In this document: in pieces, positions 15,185 to 24,060 of the stretch
Position numbering within the stretch: the stretch's first letter is position 1
Layout of the letters: each line of letters begins with the position of its first letter
Origin: Kutzneria kofuensis
GTDB lineage: Bacteria; Actinomycetota; Actinomycetes; Mycobacteriales; Pseudonocardiaceae
NCBI RefSeq assembly: GCF_014203355.1
Contig: NZ_JACHIR010000001.1
Location: 4,590,038 to 4,654,037, forward strand
Length of the DNA stretch: 64,000 nucleotides
Direction: 5' to 3'
Translations under genes and position numbers: made by a program
The notes under the pieces: model-generated
Told to the model about the DNA's origin: nothing
Seen by the model: the letters and a program-made list of their open reading frames with translations, nothing else
Database searches by the model: none

Positions 15185-16084
15185 CTAGGAGGAGCGGCGG
15201 CGGTAGGCGATGCCGGCGGCTACGGCGCCGGCCAGGGCGCCGGCGCCGAGGACGGTGGGGACGCCGATGCGGGCGGCCTTGCGGCCGGTGCGGAAGTCGC
15301 GGATCTCCCAGCCGCGGCGGCGGGCCAGCTCCCGCAGGGCGGGGTCGGGGTTGACGGCGACGGCGGTGCCGGCGGTGGAGAGCATCGGCACGTCGTTGAT
15401 CGAATCCGAGTACGCGGTGCAGCGGCGCAGGTCGAGACCCTCACGGGCGGCCAGCGCCCGGACGGCGTGGGCCTTGGCCTTGCCGTGCAGCAGATCACCG
15501 ACGAGCCGGCCGGTGTAGACGCCGTCCCTGGACTCGGCGACGGTGCCGAGCGCCCCGGTGAGCCCGAGCCGCCGCGCGATGATGGACGCCAGCTCGACGG
15601 GGGTGGCGGTGACGAGCCAGACCCGCTGCCCGGCGTCCTGGTGCATCTGGGCCAGGGCCCGGGTGCCGGACCAGATCTTGGCGGCCATCAGCTCGTCGTA
15701 GATCTCCTCGCCGAGGTCGACTAGCTCCTGCACGCTGCGCCCGGCGACGAAGCCGAGCGCCTGCTCACGGCTGGCCCGGACGCTGTCGGGGTTCTCCTTG
15801 CCGCCGAGCCGGAACCGCAGCTGCCGCCAGGCGAAGCTGGCCAGGTCGGCGGTGGTGAAGTACTTCCGGCTGGCCAGGCCGCGGGCGAAGTGGAAGATCG
15901 ACGCGCCCATCATCATCGTGTTGTCGACGTCGAAGAACGCGGCGGCGGTCAGGTCCGGCGGCACCGCGAGCGCGGCCTCCAGGTCGGCGGCGGCCGCCAC
16001 CGCCGCGTCGGCCGACGCCTCGCCAGCCAGCTCGGCCATCCGGTCGAGTTCCGCGTGCTCCGCCCCGTCACGCCAGCGTGGCAC
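15185..16084 (-). CDS. HAD-IB phosphatase (SerB1-like), membrane-anchored
   Basis: 299 residues. HAD motif I is [13 protein letters not shown], motif II is [10 protein letters not shown], and motif IV is [11 protein letters not shown], giving a complete active site of the phosphoserine-phosphatase-like HAD-IB class. A hydrophobic segment near the C-terminus ([17 protein letters not shown]) followed by RRRSS suggests membrane attachment, as in Rv0505c. Substrate could be phosphoserine, phosphoethanolamine-type or lysophosphatidate; not decided by sequence. GTG start with a GGGAGG site seven bases upstream. Confidence 0.83.
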   Translation of the reverse strand: MPRWRDGAEHAELDRMAELAGEASADAAVAAAADLEAALAVPPDLTAAAFFDVDNTMMMGASIFHFARGLASRKYFTTADLASFAWRQLRFRLGGKENPDSVRASREQALGFVAGRSVQELVDLGEEIYDELMAAKIWSGTRALAQMHQDAGQRVWLVTATPVELASIIARRLGLTGALGTVAESRDGVYTGRLVGDLLHGKAKAHAVRALAAREGLDLRRCTAYSDSINDVPMLSTAGTAVAVNPDPALRELARRRGWEIRDFRTGRKAARIGVPTVLGAGALAGAVAAGIAYRRRSS

Positions 16085-16140
16085 CGCCGCGCCTCCCGAT
16101 CCACCGCTCCTGCCGGTTCCTCATCGTGCAAGGGTAGCGA

Positions 16141-17157
16141 TCAACCACCGAGCACAATGCTCGGCAGTCCGGGCAGCAGCGGCGGCAGGGTGCCCACCGG
16201 CAGCGGCAGCGGCACGGTGACGCCGGTGGGCTTGCCGCTGGTCGTGGTGGGTGGCGGTCCCTTGGACCCGGTCGTCACGGGCGGCGCGACGGTGGGGGTG
16301 GTGAAGGTGACCGTCGGCGTCGTGGTCTGGGTGGTCGGCGCGCTGCCGCCGCCGGGTCCGTTGGTGAGCACGGACGCGCCGGGCTGGGACGTCGGCGTCG
16401 GGGCGTTGCTCCCGCTCTGCGACGCCGGTGGGCGCGTGGTGCAGGTCCCCGTGGCGGGAATCGCGCCGACGTCGTCGGTGGCGCCGGTGGTGATCGTGTA
16501 GCAGTTCAGCCGTGCGATCAGGGCGTCGGCCCGCTCGGTGATGGCGGTCAGCAGGTCGGCGCTGGTGTCGGCGCGCTCGGGCAGCGACGGCCGCAGCGTC
16601 TTGAGCCGCTGCGACTGCGACTTGGCCCAGTCGCGCAGGTAGGTCAGGCCGGAGCCGTCGCCGTTGGTGCTGAGCACGGTGAGCAGCCGTGAGCCGGCGG
16701 CGGCGTCGGTGTCGAAGTCGGTGAGCGCGGTCAGGTACGAGCCGATGGGCGTGCCACCGCGGGCGGCCATGCCCTCCATCTCGTCGATACGGGCGGAGGC
16801 GAACTCGAGGTGCTTGCGGGCCTTGGCGGCGTCGTCGAAGGCCAGGCCGAAGGACGCCGACTCGGCGGAGCGCTTGATCGCGTACAGCGGGTCGCCGGGC
16901 AGCGCGTCGCGGCTGAGCAGCAGGCTCATCGCGCCGAGGCTGAGGATCAGGCACAGCGCGGCGGCCAGCGCCACCATCAGCCGGCCGGGCGCGGTGGACC
17001 GGCCGGCTAAGTCCCGGACCGGCGCCGGCGGGGCGTCGAACTCCATGGCCTTGAACTCGGCGAGCACCCGCAGCCGCATGCGCTCCCGCTCCCGCGGGGT
17101 CGGCGCCAACGCGTCGGCCGAGCGCCGCAGCAGATCCGCGACGCGTTCGTGCTCCAT
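16141..17157 (-). CDS. Membrane anti-sigma factor, RsbN-like (DUF5667)
   Basis: 338 residues: cytoplasmic helices (1-60, RVADLLRRSADALAP and ERERMRLRVLAEFKAM), one transmembrane segment about 72-95, then a DUF5667 extracytoplasmic domain starting ALPGDPLYAIKRSAES, and a Thr/Pro-rich tail. It follows a BldN-type sigma gene with 100 bases between, the position of rsbN in Streptomyces, whose product holds sigma BldN at the membrane. The ATG at 17157 has a GGAG site; an earlier in-frame ATG at 17217 lacks one. Sigma binding is inferred from family and position. Confidence 0.75.
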   Translation of the reverse strand: MEHERVADLLRRSADALAPTPRERERMRLRVLAEFKAMEFDAPPAPVRDLAGRSTAPGRLMVALAAALCLILSLGAMSLLLSRDALPGDPLYAIKRSAESASFGLAFDDAAKARKHLEFASARIDEMEGMAARGGTPIGSYLTALTDFDTDAAAGSRLLTVLSTNGDGSGLTYLRDWAKSQSQRLKTLRPSLPERADTSADLLTAITERADALIARLNCYTITTGATDDVGAIPATGTCTTRPPASQSGSNAPTPTSQPGASVLTNGPGGGSAPTTQTTTPTVTFTTPTVAPPVTTGSKGPPPTTTSGKPTGVTVPLPLPVGTLPPLLPGLPSIVLGG

Positions 17158-17257
17158 CCGGGTCTCCACCTCACCACCTGTTCGTTCCCAATCCAGGAAA
17201 CGACGGCGGCACTGCATCGGTTACGCGTAGAAGCATTGCGTCAGCACTTGAGCACAG

Positions 17258-17860
17258 CTAGCGCAGTTCGGCCGGCAGCAGTTGGGCCAGCCGGCGTACG
17301 GCGCGATGCTGCAAAGCCTTGATCGCGCCCTCGTTCCGGCCCATCTGCTCCGCCGTCTCGGCCACCGACAGGCCCTGCAGGAAGCGCAACACGATGCACT
17401 CCCGCTGGTCGTCGTTGAGCTCGCTCACGCAGCGCAACAGCTCGTTCGTGGTCGCCTCGTCCAGCACTGCCTGCTCGGGACCGGCCGTGACCTGGCGATT
17501 GTCGTCCAACTCGGCGGTGGTGACCTCCAGCCGGTACCGGCTCGACTTCACGTGGTCGAGCACGAGGTTGCGGGCGATGGTGACGAACCAGGCCCCGACG
17601 TCACGACCCTGGTAACTGACCGTGGTGATGCGGCGCAGGGCGCGCAGGAACGTCTCGGAGGTGACGTCCTCGGCCAGCGTGCGGTCGCCGACGCGGAACA
17701 GGACGTAGCGGAAGACCTGGTCCACGTACCGGTCGTAGAGCAGGCCGAACGCCGCCACGTCGCCGCTCTGCGCCTGGTCGACGAGCTGCCACGCCTCGGC
17801 GTGCTCGTCGGCGGTCGGGGGCGGGCCACTGGGCTGTTCGGAGCGGGCAGGGCTGCTCAT
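17258..17860 (-). CDS. bldN: ECF sigma factor, BldN type
   Basis: 200 residues. The region sigma2 block VAAFGLLYDRYVDQVFRYVL with SETFLRALRRI and the region sigma4 block GLSVAETAEQMGRNEGAIKA are those of Streptomyces BldN, the sigma factor for aerial development genes. Only about 22 residues precede the conserved part, whereas S. coelicolor BldN is made with an 86-residue pro-sequence. Downstream RsbN-like gene, and hemA/rex near by as in Streptomyces, support orthology. Start ATG at 17860. Confidence 0.85.
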   Translation of the reverse strand: MSSPARSEQPSGPPPTADEHAEAWQLVDQAQSGDVAAFGLLYDRYVDQVFRYVLFRVGDRTLAEDVTSETFLRALRRITTVSYQGRDVGAWFVTIARNLVLDHVKSSRYRLEVTTAELDDNRQVTAGPEQAVLDEATTNELLRCVSELNDDQRECIVLRFLQGLSVAETAEQMGRNEGAIKALQHRAVRRLAQLLPAELR

Positions 17861-17910
17861 AGGTCCAGCAGCACCTCCCTTGGTCGGCGTAGCGGCAGCA
17901 TACGTGTTGT

Positions 17911-17922
17911 TACTTGCAAGTA
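17911..17922. promoter_or_regulatory. Perfect 12-bp palindrome upstream of bldN
   Basis: TACTTGCAAGTA lies 50 bases upstream of the bldN start and about 105 bases before the divergent ligase gene. A dimeric regulator could bind here. It does not match the BldD consensus. Confidence 0.4.
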
Positions 17923-18027
17923 GGTAGCGCTCACGGGCGGACCCTGGTGAGACGTCGGGACCAGGTCCTGCGTTACGCCGTAGCAGCGTGACAAAATCCT
18001 GCGATCGGCTCTATGGGGAGGTCGCGC

Positions 18028-19512
18028 ATGACCGGTGTCAGCAACGTGGCGGATCTGGTCCGGACCGCCGCGGTCCGGGGAGCGGATCACCCCGCGTTCA
18101 TCGACGCGACCACCGGGGACGTGCTGACCTGGGCCGAGGTGGACGCGGCGACCGACGTGGAGGCCCGCCGCCTGCGCGACGCCGGCCTGCAGCCCGGTGA
18201 CCGGGTCGCGGTGCGGCTGCCCACGTCCATGGAGTTCGCGGTGTCCGTGTTCGGCGCGCTGCGTGCCGGCGGTGTCGTCGTGCCGGTCAGCACCGGCGGC
18301 CCCGTCCGTGAGCTGACCCGCGTGCTGGACGACAGCGGCGCGTCGCTGCTCGTCGGTGACGGTGACGGCGTCTCGACCAAGGCGCTGCCCGCGCCGGTGC
18401 TGCGGGTCGACGGTGGCCTCACCGGCGAGTCGGTGCGCGGCGGCGAGGACGTGGCGGTGCTCGCGTACACGTCGGGTACCTCCGGTGTGCCGCGCGGGGC
18501 GATGCTGTCGCACCGCGCATTGCTGGCGAACGTGGCGCAGTGCGCGGCGCTGCGCCCGGCGCCGGTGACCGCCGCCGACCGCGTGCTGCTCGCCTTGCCG
18601 CTGTTCCACTCCTACGGGCTTGGACCAGGACTGTTCCAGGTCGCGGCCGCCGGCGCGACCGCTGTTCTGCTGCAACGTTTCGACGCGGAGGCAGCAGTTG
18701 ACGCCATCGAGCAGCACCGGGTGACGACGTTGGTCGGCGTGCCCCCGATGTACCAGGCGCTGTTGCACGTGGACGCCGCGCGGCTGCGCGACGCGCTGGT
18801 GACGGTGCGCCTGCTCACCTCGGGCGCCGCGCCGCTGAGCCCGTCGCTGTTGGAGGCGGTGCAGAAGGCCACGAGCCTGCCGGTGTTCGAGGGCTACGGC
18901 CTCACCGAGACGGCCCCGGTGCTCACCTCCACGCTCGTCGGCGGCCAGGTGAAGCCGGGCTCGGTCGGCCGTCCGCTGCCGGGCATCGAGCTGCGGCTGG
19001 TGGACACCGACGGGCAGCCGTTCGCCGACGACGAGGAGTTCGTGCTGCCGGACGACGACGCCGGCCTGGTGTCGGTGCGCGGCGAGAACCTGTTCAGCGG
19101 CTACTGGCCGGACGGCGAGCACGGCCCGGACGCCGAGGGCTGGTTCCGCACCGGCGACGTGGGCTACCTGGACGACGACGGCGACCTGCACCTGGTCGAC
19201 CGCGCAGGCGACCTGATCATCGTGAACGGCTTCAACGTGTACCCGCACGAGGTGGAGCAGGTCATCACCGAGCTGCCGCAGGTCGCGGAGGCGGCCGTGG
19301 TGGGCGTGCCGAGCGACACGACCGGCGAGGCGGTGAAGGCCGTGCTGGTGCTGGGCCAGGGCGCGGAGCTCACGCAGGACGCCGTGGTGGAGCACTGCGC
19401 GGAGCGGCTGGCCAAGTTCAAGGTGCCGGTGAGCGTGGAGTTCGCCGACGTGCTGCCGCACTCGCCGACGGGCAAGCTGGTGCGCAGCCGGCTGCGCCTG
19501 CCGCAGGCGTGA
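18028..19512 (+). CDS. Long-chain fatty acyl-CoA ligase (AMP-binding)
   Basis: 494 residues of the adenylate-forming ANL superfamily. The AMP/ATP loop is AYTSGTSGVPRGAMLSH, the A5 motif EGYGLTETAP, A7 FRTGDVGYLDDDGDL, A8 DRAGDLIIVNGFNVYP, and the A10 lysine in PTGKLVRSRL; all are intact. It activates a carboxylate to its CoA thioester, most likely a fatty acid, since FadD-like helices rather than menaquinone-type motifs are present. The ATG at 18028 has a GGGGAGG site at 18016-18022. Followed closely by glutaredoxin and peptidase genes. Confidence 0.88.
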   Translation: MTGVSNVADLVRTAAVRGADHPAFIDATTGDVLTWAEVDAATDVEARRLRDAGLQPGDRVAVRLPTSMEFAVSVFGALRAGGVVVPVSTGGPVRELTRVLDDSGASLLVGDGDGVSTKALPAPVLRVDGGLTGESVRGGEDVAVLAYTSGTSGVPRGAMLSHRALLANVAQCAALRPAPVTAADRVLLALPLFHSYGLGPGLFQVAAAGATAVLLQRFDAEAAVDAIEQHRVTTLVGVPPMYQALLHVDAARLRDALVTVRLLTSGAAPLSPSLLEAVQKATSLPVFEGYGLTETAPVLTSTLVGGQVKPGSVGRPLPGIELRLVDTDGQPFADDEEFVLPDDDAGLVSVRGENLFSGYWPDGEHGPDAEGWFRTGDVGYLDDDGDLHLVDRAGDLIIVNGFNVYPHEVEQVITELPQVAEAAVVGVPSDTTGEAVKAVLVLGQGAELTQDAVVEHCAERLAKFKVPVSVEFADVLPHSPTGKLVRSRLRLPQA

Positions 19513-19513
19513 C

Positions 19514-19519
19514 TAGGGT
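19514..19519 (+). promoter_or_regulatory. -10 element TAGGGT, leaderless type
   Basis: TAGGGT, just after the ligase stop, ends 7 bases before the GTG at 19527, so the glutaredoxin gene may have its own leaderless transcript. Confidence 0.35.
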
Positions 19520-19526
19520 GGGCCCC

Positions 19527-19766
19527 GTGAGCCACACCGTGACCGTGATGACGAGGGTCGGCTGCGAGCACTGCGTGCAGGCCGAGGCCGACGTCCGGCG
19601 CATCTGCGACGAGCTGGGCGTGCCGTGGTCGGCCTCGGACGTGGACACCGATCCGGAGCTGCGCGCGGAGTACGGCGACCGGGTGCCGGTGATCCTGGTC
19701 GACGGCCGCGAGCACGGCTACTGGAAGGTCGAGGAACCCCGCCTGCGGGCGGCGCTGGGGCGCTGA
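19527..19766 (+). CDS. Glutaredoxin family protein (Rv0508-like)
   Basis: 79 residues with the redox motif GCEHC near the N-terminus (VMTRVGCEHCVQAEADVR) and the cis-proline turn in RVPVILVDG. This is the DUF836/glutaredoxin-like group found just before hemA in mycobacteria and streptomycetes. Probably a thiol reductant in a mycothiol-using cell. GTG start at 19527; another GTG at 19518 is possible. The stop overlaps the next ATG (TGATG), coupling it to the peptidase. Confidence 0.87.
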   Translation: MSHTVTVMTRVGCEHCVQAEADVRRICDELGVPWSASDVDTDPELRAEYGDRVPVILVDGREHGYWKVEEPRLRAALGR

Positions 19767-20233
19767 TGCGGGAGCGAGTGCTCAGGCGCCGGTGCCGGCG
19801 GCTGCTGCGGGACCTGGACGTGCGGCCGCCGCTGGACGTGCGCGACCTGTGCGACCGGCTGGCGGTCCGTCGCGGCAAGCCGATCCGGCTGGTGCCGTAT
19901 CCGATCGAGATCCCCGGGCCGTTCGGGCTGTGGTTCGCCACCGACAGCGCGGACTTCATCGTCTACCAGCAGGAAACCACCAAGCCGCACCAGAACCACA
20001 TCATCCTGCACGAGCTCGGGCACATGATCGCCGATCATCCCAGCGACGACGAGTCGACCGCGTTCGTGCAGCGCCGCACCTGCTACGACTCCGAGCACGA
20101 GCGGGAGGCGGAGCTGATCGCCACGATCATCCTGGAGTGGGCGAGCGTGCTGGACACCGTGCACGGCGGCCGGCAGGAGCCGGCGGTCGACCGGCTCGGT
20201 GACTCGCTGTCGCATCACCACGGCTGGGTCTGA
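19766..20233 (+). CDS. ImmA/IrrE-type metallopeptidase
   Basis: 155 residues with the zinc motif HELGH in HIILHELGHMIADHP and a downstream acidic helix (EREAELIATIILEWA) supplying the third ligand. ImmA/IrrE proteins usually cleave an XRE-type repressor encoded beside them; no such repressor gene is present here. Translation is coupled to the glutaredoxin gene, which suggests a redox or stress trigger. N-terminus RRRCRRLLRDLDVRPPLD is typical of the streptomycete group found next to regulators. Target unknown. Confidence 0.86.
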   Translation: MRERVLRRRCRRLLRDLDVRPPLDVRDLCDRLAVRRGKPIRLVPYPIEIPGPFGLWFATDSADFIVYQQETTKPHQNHIILHELGHMIADHPSDDESTAFVQRRTCYDSEHEREAELIATIILEWASVLDTVHGGRQEPAVDRLGDSLSHHHGWV

Positions 20234-20244
20234 CTGCCTTTTTG

Positions 20245-20264
20245 TGCAATTGGCAAGCATTGCA
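20245..20264. promoter_or_regulatory. Inverted repeat before the P450 gene
   Basis: TGCAAT-N8-ATTGCA, 27 bases before the P450 ATG. The 8-base spacer contains TTGGCAA, itself symmetric. A likely operator for an unidentified regulator. Confidence 0.4.
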
Positions 20265-20290
20265 ACGCCGTTCAGTGCTTCCGTAGAGGC

Positions 20291-21502
20291 ATGACCCGCG
20301 AGATGTTCACCGAGCACTACTTCGCGCACGTGCACGAGTTCATGGCCACCGCCCGCGCCGAGGAGCCGGTGTTCCTGACCACGTCGGTGAGCGGCGTGCC
20401 GACCTGGGTGGTGACGCGCTACGACGACGTGCGCGCGCTGCTCACCGACGACCGGCTGAGCAAGGACTCGGAGCGGCTGACGGAGCTGCTGCGGGCGAAG
20501 ATGATCGAGGCCGGCCGGGAGCCGCAGCTGCACGCCGGGTTCGGCAAGAGCATGCTGAATGCCGACCCGCCCGACCACACCCGGCTGCGGCTGTTGCTGG
20601 CCAAGGACTTCACCGCCCGGCGGGTGGCCCGGTTGCGCCCGTTCACCGAGCAGCTGACCGACAACCTGCTGGCCGCGCTGGCCACCGAGGACGGGCCGGT
20701 GGACGTGGTCGACGGCTTCGCCGTCGCGCTGCCGGCGATGGTGATCAGCGAGCTGCTGGGCGTGCCGGCCGCGGACCGGCACGAGTTCCAGGCCTGGACG
20801 GGTGCGCTGCTGACCGGCGACCCCGCCGAGTACATGCCGGCCAACGACGCGGTCGTCGCCTACCTGAACAGGCTGATCGCGGCGAAGACGGCCGAGCCGG
20901 GCGACGACCTGCTGTCGGCGATGACCAAGGCGGAGGAGGGCGACCGGCTCTCGCCGGACGAGGTGCTCGCGATGGCGTTGCTGCTGCTGATCGCCGGGCA
21001 CGAGACGACGGCCAACCTGATCAGCGCCGGCATCCGGCGGCTGCTCACCGAGCCGGAACTGGCCGAGAAGCTGCTGGCCGACCCGGCGGCGGTGGTCGAG
21101 GAGCTGCTGCGCATCGACTCCCCGGTGATGCTGGCGACCTCGCGGTTCACCACCTCCGACGTCGAGGTCGGCGGCGTGACCATCCCGGCCGGTGAGCTCG
21201 TGGCGCTGTCGGTGGGGTCGGCCAACCGCGACGAGGAGCGCTTCCCGAACAGCGCCGAGTTCGACCTGGAGCGGGGCGCACGCGGGCACGTCGGGTTCGG
21301 GCACGGCCTGCACCACTGCCTCGGCGCACCGTTGGCCCGCCTGGAGGCCGAGGTCGCGCTGACGGCGTTCGCGCGCCAGTTCCCGGACGCGCGGTTGGCG
21401 GTGCCGGCCGAGGAGCTGCCGCACCGCCGGGCGACGATCATGAACGGTTATTCGGAAATGCCGCTTGTGCTGGGCGCACGGGCGGTCGTCACGAATTCGT
21501 AA
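20291..21502 (+). CDS. Cytochrome P450 (CYP107-like)
   Basis: 403 residues, full length for a class I bacterial P450. I-helix oxygen-activation motif IAGHETTAN, K-helix ExxR in VEELLRIDSP, and haem-binding FGHGLHHCLGAPLAR with the axial ligand at Cys343. Needs a ferredoxin and reductase, neither encoded nearby. Substrate cannot be inferred; related CYP107 enzymes hydroxylate macrolides, steroids or fatty acids. It lies alone, followed after 46 bases by a molybdo-enzyme gene. Confidence 0.9.
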   Translation: MTREMFTEHYFAHVHEFMATARAEEPVFLTTSVSGVPTWVVTRYDDVRALLTDDRLSKDSERLTELLRAKMIEAGREPQLHAGFGKSMLNADPPDHTRLRLLLAKDFTARRVARLRPFTEQLTDNLLAALATEDGPVDVVDGFAVALPAMVISELLGVPAADRHEFQAWTGALLTGDPAEYMPANDAVVAYLNRLIAAKTAEPGDDLLSAMTKAEEGDRLSPDEVLAMALLLLIAGHETTANLISAGIRRLLTEPELAEKLLADPAAVVEELLRIDSPVMLATSRFTTSDVEVGGVTIPAGELVALSVGSANRDEERFPNSAEFDLERGARGHVGFGHGLHHCLGAPLARLEAEVALTAFARQFPDARLAVPAEELPHRRATIMNGYSEMPLVLGARAVVTNS

Positions 21503-21548
21503 GGCCGCATCGCTTGAACCTTCGGCCGCCGCGGCACGAACTTGTGGT

Positions 21549-23144
21549 GTGGGTGCACCAACGACTACCGACACGCCCGGGTCCGCGCCGCAGGCGGCGC
21601 AGGCGAGGATCCCGGCCGGCGTCGCGATGCTGGTCGGCCTGCTCGGCGTCGCCGCCGCGCTGGCCGCCGGCCACCTCGTCGCGGCGTTCATCGACCCGAA
21701 CGCGTCGCCGTTCCTGGCCGTCGGCAACGCGGCGATCGACCTGACGCCGCCGGCGCTCAAGGAGTTCGCCGTCGCCGCGTTCGGCACCGCCGACAAGCTG
21801 GTGCTGCTCACCGGCATGGCGGTGTTCCTACTGCTGGTCGCGTGCGCCGCCGGCGCGCTGTCGCGGCGCAGCCCGATCCCGGGCACGGTGCTGGCGGTGG
21901 TGCTCGGCGGCGCGGCGGTCGCCGCCGTGTACAGCCGCTCCGACCTCGGCCAGCTGGCGAGCCTCGCACCGCTCGCCAGCCTGGTCGCCGGGGTGATGAC
22001 CTTCCGGCGCCTGCACGCGGCCGCCCTGCGCGCCCAGGAGGCCGGCAACGGCCCCCGCGGCGCCGGATCTCGGGGCCTCGAGCGGCGCGCGTTCCTGCGC
22101 GGCTCGGTGGGAGTCGCGGCCGGGGCCGGCATCGCCGGTCTGGCCGGCCAGCTGATCGGCACGCGCGTGGACGTCGAGGGCTCCCGCGCGGCGGTGACGC
22201 GGCGGCTGGCCAAGTACCGGGACCCCACCACGGTCCCCGGCGCGGACTTCGCCCAGGACGGCACGCCGACGTACCTGACGAAGAACGAAAATTTCTACCG
22301 GATCGACACGGCCCTGTCGGTGCCCCGGCTGCGCGCCGAGGACTGGTCGCTGCGCATCCACGGCATGGTCGACCGGGAACTCACGCTGACCTTCGACGAC
22401 GTGATGGACATGGACCTGATCACCCGGACCGTCACCATGACCTGCGTGTCCGACGAGGTCGGCGGCCCGTACATCTCCACCGCGCAGTTCACCGGCGTCC
22501 TGCTGCGCGACCTGCTGGCCAAGGTCGGCGTGCATCCCGGCGCCGACCAGGTCTTCTCCACCAGCACGGACGGCTACACCGCCGGCAGCCCGATCGAGGC
22601 GATCACCGACCCGGGCCGCAACGCGATGCTCGCCGTCGGCATGAACGGCGAGGCCCTGCCGCCCGAGCACGGCTTCCCGGCCCGGCTGGTGGTGCCCGGC
22701 CTGTACGGCTACGTGTCGGCCACGAAGTGGGTCACCGACATCGAGCTGACGACGTTCGCCGCCAAGACCCAGTACTGGGTGCCGCGCGGCTACTCGGAGA
22801 AGGCGCCGATCAAGACGGAGTCCCGGATCGACAGCCCGCGGGGGCGGTCCTCGGTGCCGGCCGGCAAGGTCGTCGTCGCCGGCATCGCCTGGGCGCAGAC
22901 CAAGGGCATCGCCAAGGTCGAGCTGCAGATGGACGGCGGTCCGTGGCAGGAGGCCGACCTCGCCGCGCAGCCGACGAAGGAGGCCTGGCGGATGTGGCGG
23001 CGCAGCTACGACCTGCGGCCCGGCACCCACACCGTGGTGGTGCGGGCCACCGACGCGACCGGCTACACGCAGACCGTGGACGTGGCCGACGCGGTGCCGG
23101 ACGGGGCCACCGGCCTGCACTCCGTCGTGTTCACCACGGCCTGA
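21549..23144 (+). CDS. Membrane-bound sulfite-oxidase-family molybdo-enzyme
   Basis: 531 residues. Four hydrophobic segments fill residues 15-150, then a charged loop with LERRAFLRGSVGVAAGAG (a fifth hydrophobic segment resembling a Tat motif), and an exported oxidoreductase domain. The molybdenum-ligating cysteine is Cys299 in VTMTCVSDEVGG. The C-terminal 120 residues form the Mo-co dimerisation beta-sandwich (VVVAGIAWAQTKGIAKVELQ). Substrate may be sulfite or another oxyanion. GTG start at 21549 chosen as the first start before the hydrophobic region; the ribosome-binding site is weak. Confidence 0.82.
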   Translation: MGAPTTTDTPGSAPQAAQARIPAGVAMLVGLLGVAAALAAGHLVAAFIDPNASPFLAVGNAAIDLTPPALKEFAVAAFGTADKLVLLTGMAVFLLLVACAAGALSRRSPIPGTVLAVVLGGAAVAAVYSRSDLGQLASLAPLASLVAGVMTFRRLHAAALRAQEAGNGPRGAGSRGLERRAFLRGSVGVAAGAGIAGLAGQLIGTRVDVEGSRAAVTRRLAKYRDPTTVPGADFAQDGTPTYLTKNENFYRIDTALSVPRLRAEDWSLRIHGMVDRELTLTFDDVMDMDLITRTVTMTCVSDEVGGPYISTAQFTGVLLRDLLAKVGVHPGADQVFSTSTDGYTAGSPIEAITDPGRNAMLAVGMNGEALPPEHGFPARLVVPGLYGYVSATKWVTDIELTTFAAKTQYWVPRGYSEKAPIKTESRIDSPRGRSSVPAGKVVVAGIAWAQTKGIAKVELQMDGGPWQEADLAAQPTKEAWRMWRRSYDLRPGTHTVVVRATDATGYTQTVDVADAVPDGATGLHSVVFTTA

Positions 23145-23155
23145 GCGGGGGCGTG

Positions 23156-23171
23156 TCGCCCGAACGGGCGA
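23156..23171 (+). terminator. Short hairpin after the molybdo-enzyme gene
   Basis: TCGCCC-GAAC-GGGCGA, 11 bases after the stop at 23144. A weak terminator at best, but it sits exactly between the gene and the rex promoter. Confidence 0.45.
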
Positions 23172-23199
23172 GGGCGTTCCGCACGCCGAGCTGTCGACT

Positions 23200-23217
23200 T
23201 TGTGCACACGTTCACAA
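23200..23217 (+). promoter_or_regulatory. Rex operator (ROP) in the rex promoter
   Basis: TTGTGCACACGTTCACAA fits the Rex consensus TTGTGAA-N4-TTCACAA with one mismatch. A -10 hexamer TACGGT follows at 23222-23227, and TTGTGC within the operator can act as the -35 at a 16-base spacing, so bound Rex would block RNA polymerase. It implies autoregulation and control of the downstream haem genes. Confidence 0.85.
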
Positions 23218-23261
23218 GCGCTACGGTTGACCCCATCACACCAATCGAGGGAGCAACCAGC

Positions 23262-24017
23262 GTGGGTGCACGGCGGGGTGAGGACGTCGAGATCGTGACT
23301 GCCCCCGGCCGGCTTCCCGGTGGCGACGAGCCGGCGGTGCGCGAACGCGCCCGGGCCATTCCCGAGGCCGCCGTCGCCCGCCTCGCGGTCTACCTGCGGG
23401 TGCTGTCGGGCCTGGCCGAGCAGGACGTGACGACCATCTCCAGCGAGGAGCTGTCGGCCGCGGCCGGGGTGAACTCGGCCAAGCTGCGCAAGGACCTGTC
23501 CTACATCGGCTCGTACGGCACGCGGGGCGTCGGGTACGAGGTCGAGGTCCTCGTCGACCAGATCGAACGCATCCTCGGGCTGACCCGTAAACACTCAGTT
23601 TGTGTAGTCGGCATCGGTAATCTTGGTCACGCCCTGGCCAACTACGCGGGCTTCCCGGGCCGGGGTTTCCCGGTCTCCGCGCTGTTCGACGTGGACGAGG
23701 ACCTGATCGGCGTGCCGGTCGGCGGGATCCTGGTCAGCCACGTCGACGACATCCCCCGGGTGTGCGCCGAGCGGGAGGTCTCGATCGGGGTCATCGCCAC
23801 GCCGCCACCCGCCGCGCAGGGGGTCTGCGACCGTTTGGTATCCGCGGGCGTGCAATGCATCCTGAACTTCGCACCCGTCGTGCTCCAGGTTCCCGACCAC
23901 GTCGAGGTGCGCAAGGTCGACTTGGCGGTGGAGATGCAGATCCTGTCGTTCCACGTGGCACGGCGCGCGGACGAGGCGGCGAACGCGGACGAGAGCGGAA
24001 TGGTGGTGCCCGGGTGA
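23262..24017 (+). CDS. rex: Redox-sensing repressor Rex
   Basis: 251 residues. N-terminal winged helix ([20 protein letters not shown] to [20 protein letters not shown]) binds DNA; the C-terminal Rossmann domain with [14 protein letters not shown] senses NADH/NAD+, with the domain-swapped helix at the end. NADH releases Rex from DNA, allowing respiratory genes to be expressed when electron acceptors are short. The GTG at 23262 has a GAGGGAG site; codons upstream lie in the promoter. hemA follows after 43 bases, as in Streptomyces. Confidence 0.94.
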   Translation: MGARRGEDVEIVTAPGRLPGGDEPAVRERARAIPEAAVARLAVYLRVLSGLAEQDVTTISSEELSAAAGVNSAKLRKDLSYIGSYGTRGVGYEVEVLVDQIERILGLTRKHSVCVVGIGNLGHALANYAGFPGRGFPVSALFDVDEDLIGVPVGGILVSHVDDIPRVCAEREVSIGVIATPPPAAQGVCDRLVSAGVQCILNFAPVVLQVPDHVEVRKVDLAVEMQILSFHVARRADEAANADESGMVVPG

Positions 24018-24060
24018 ACTCGAAGGCCGGGTCGACCGTTCTAGCTGGGGGGTGGTCGGA

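Noticed and set aside
17905-17930. BldD box upstream of bldN
   Set aside because: The half-site spacing and the right half do not fit the BldD consensus; only the palindrome is reported.
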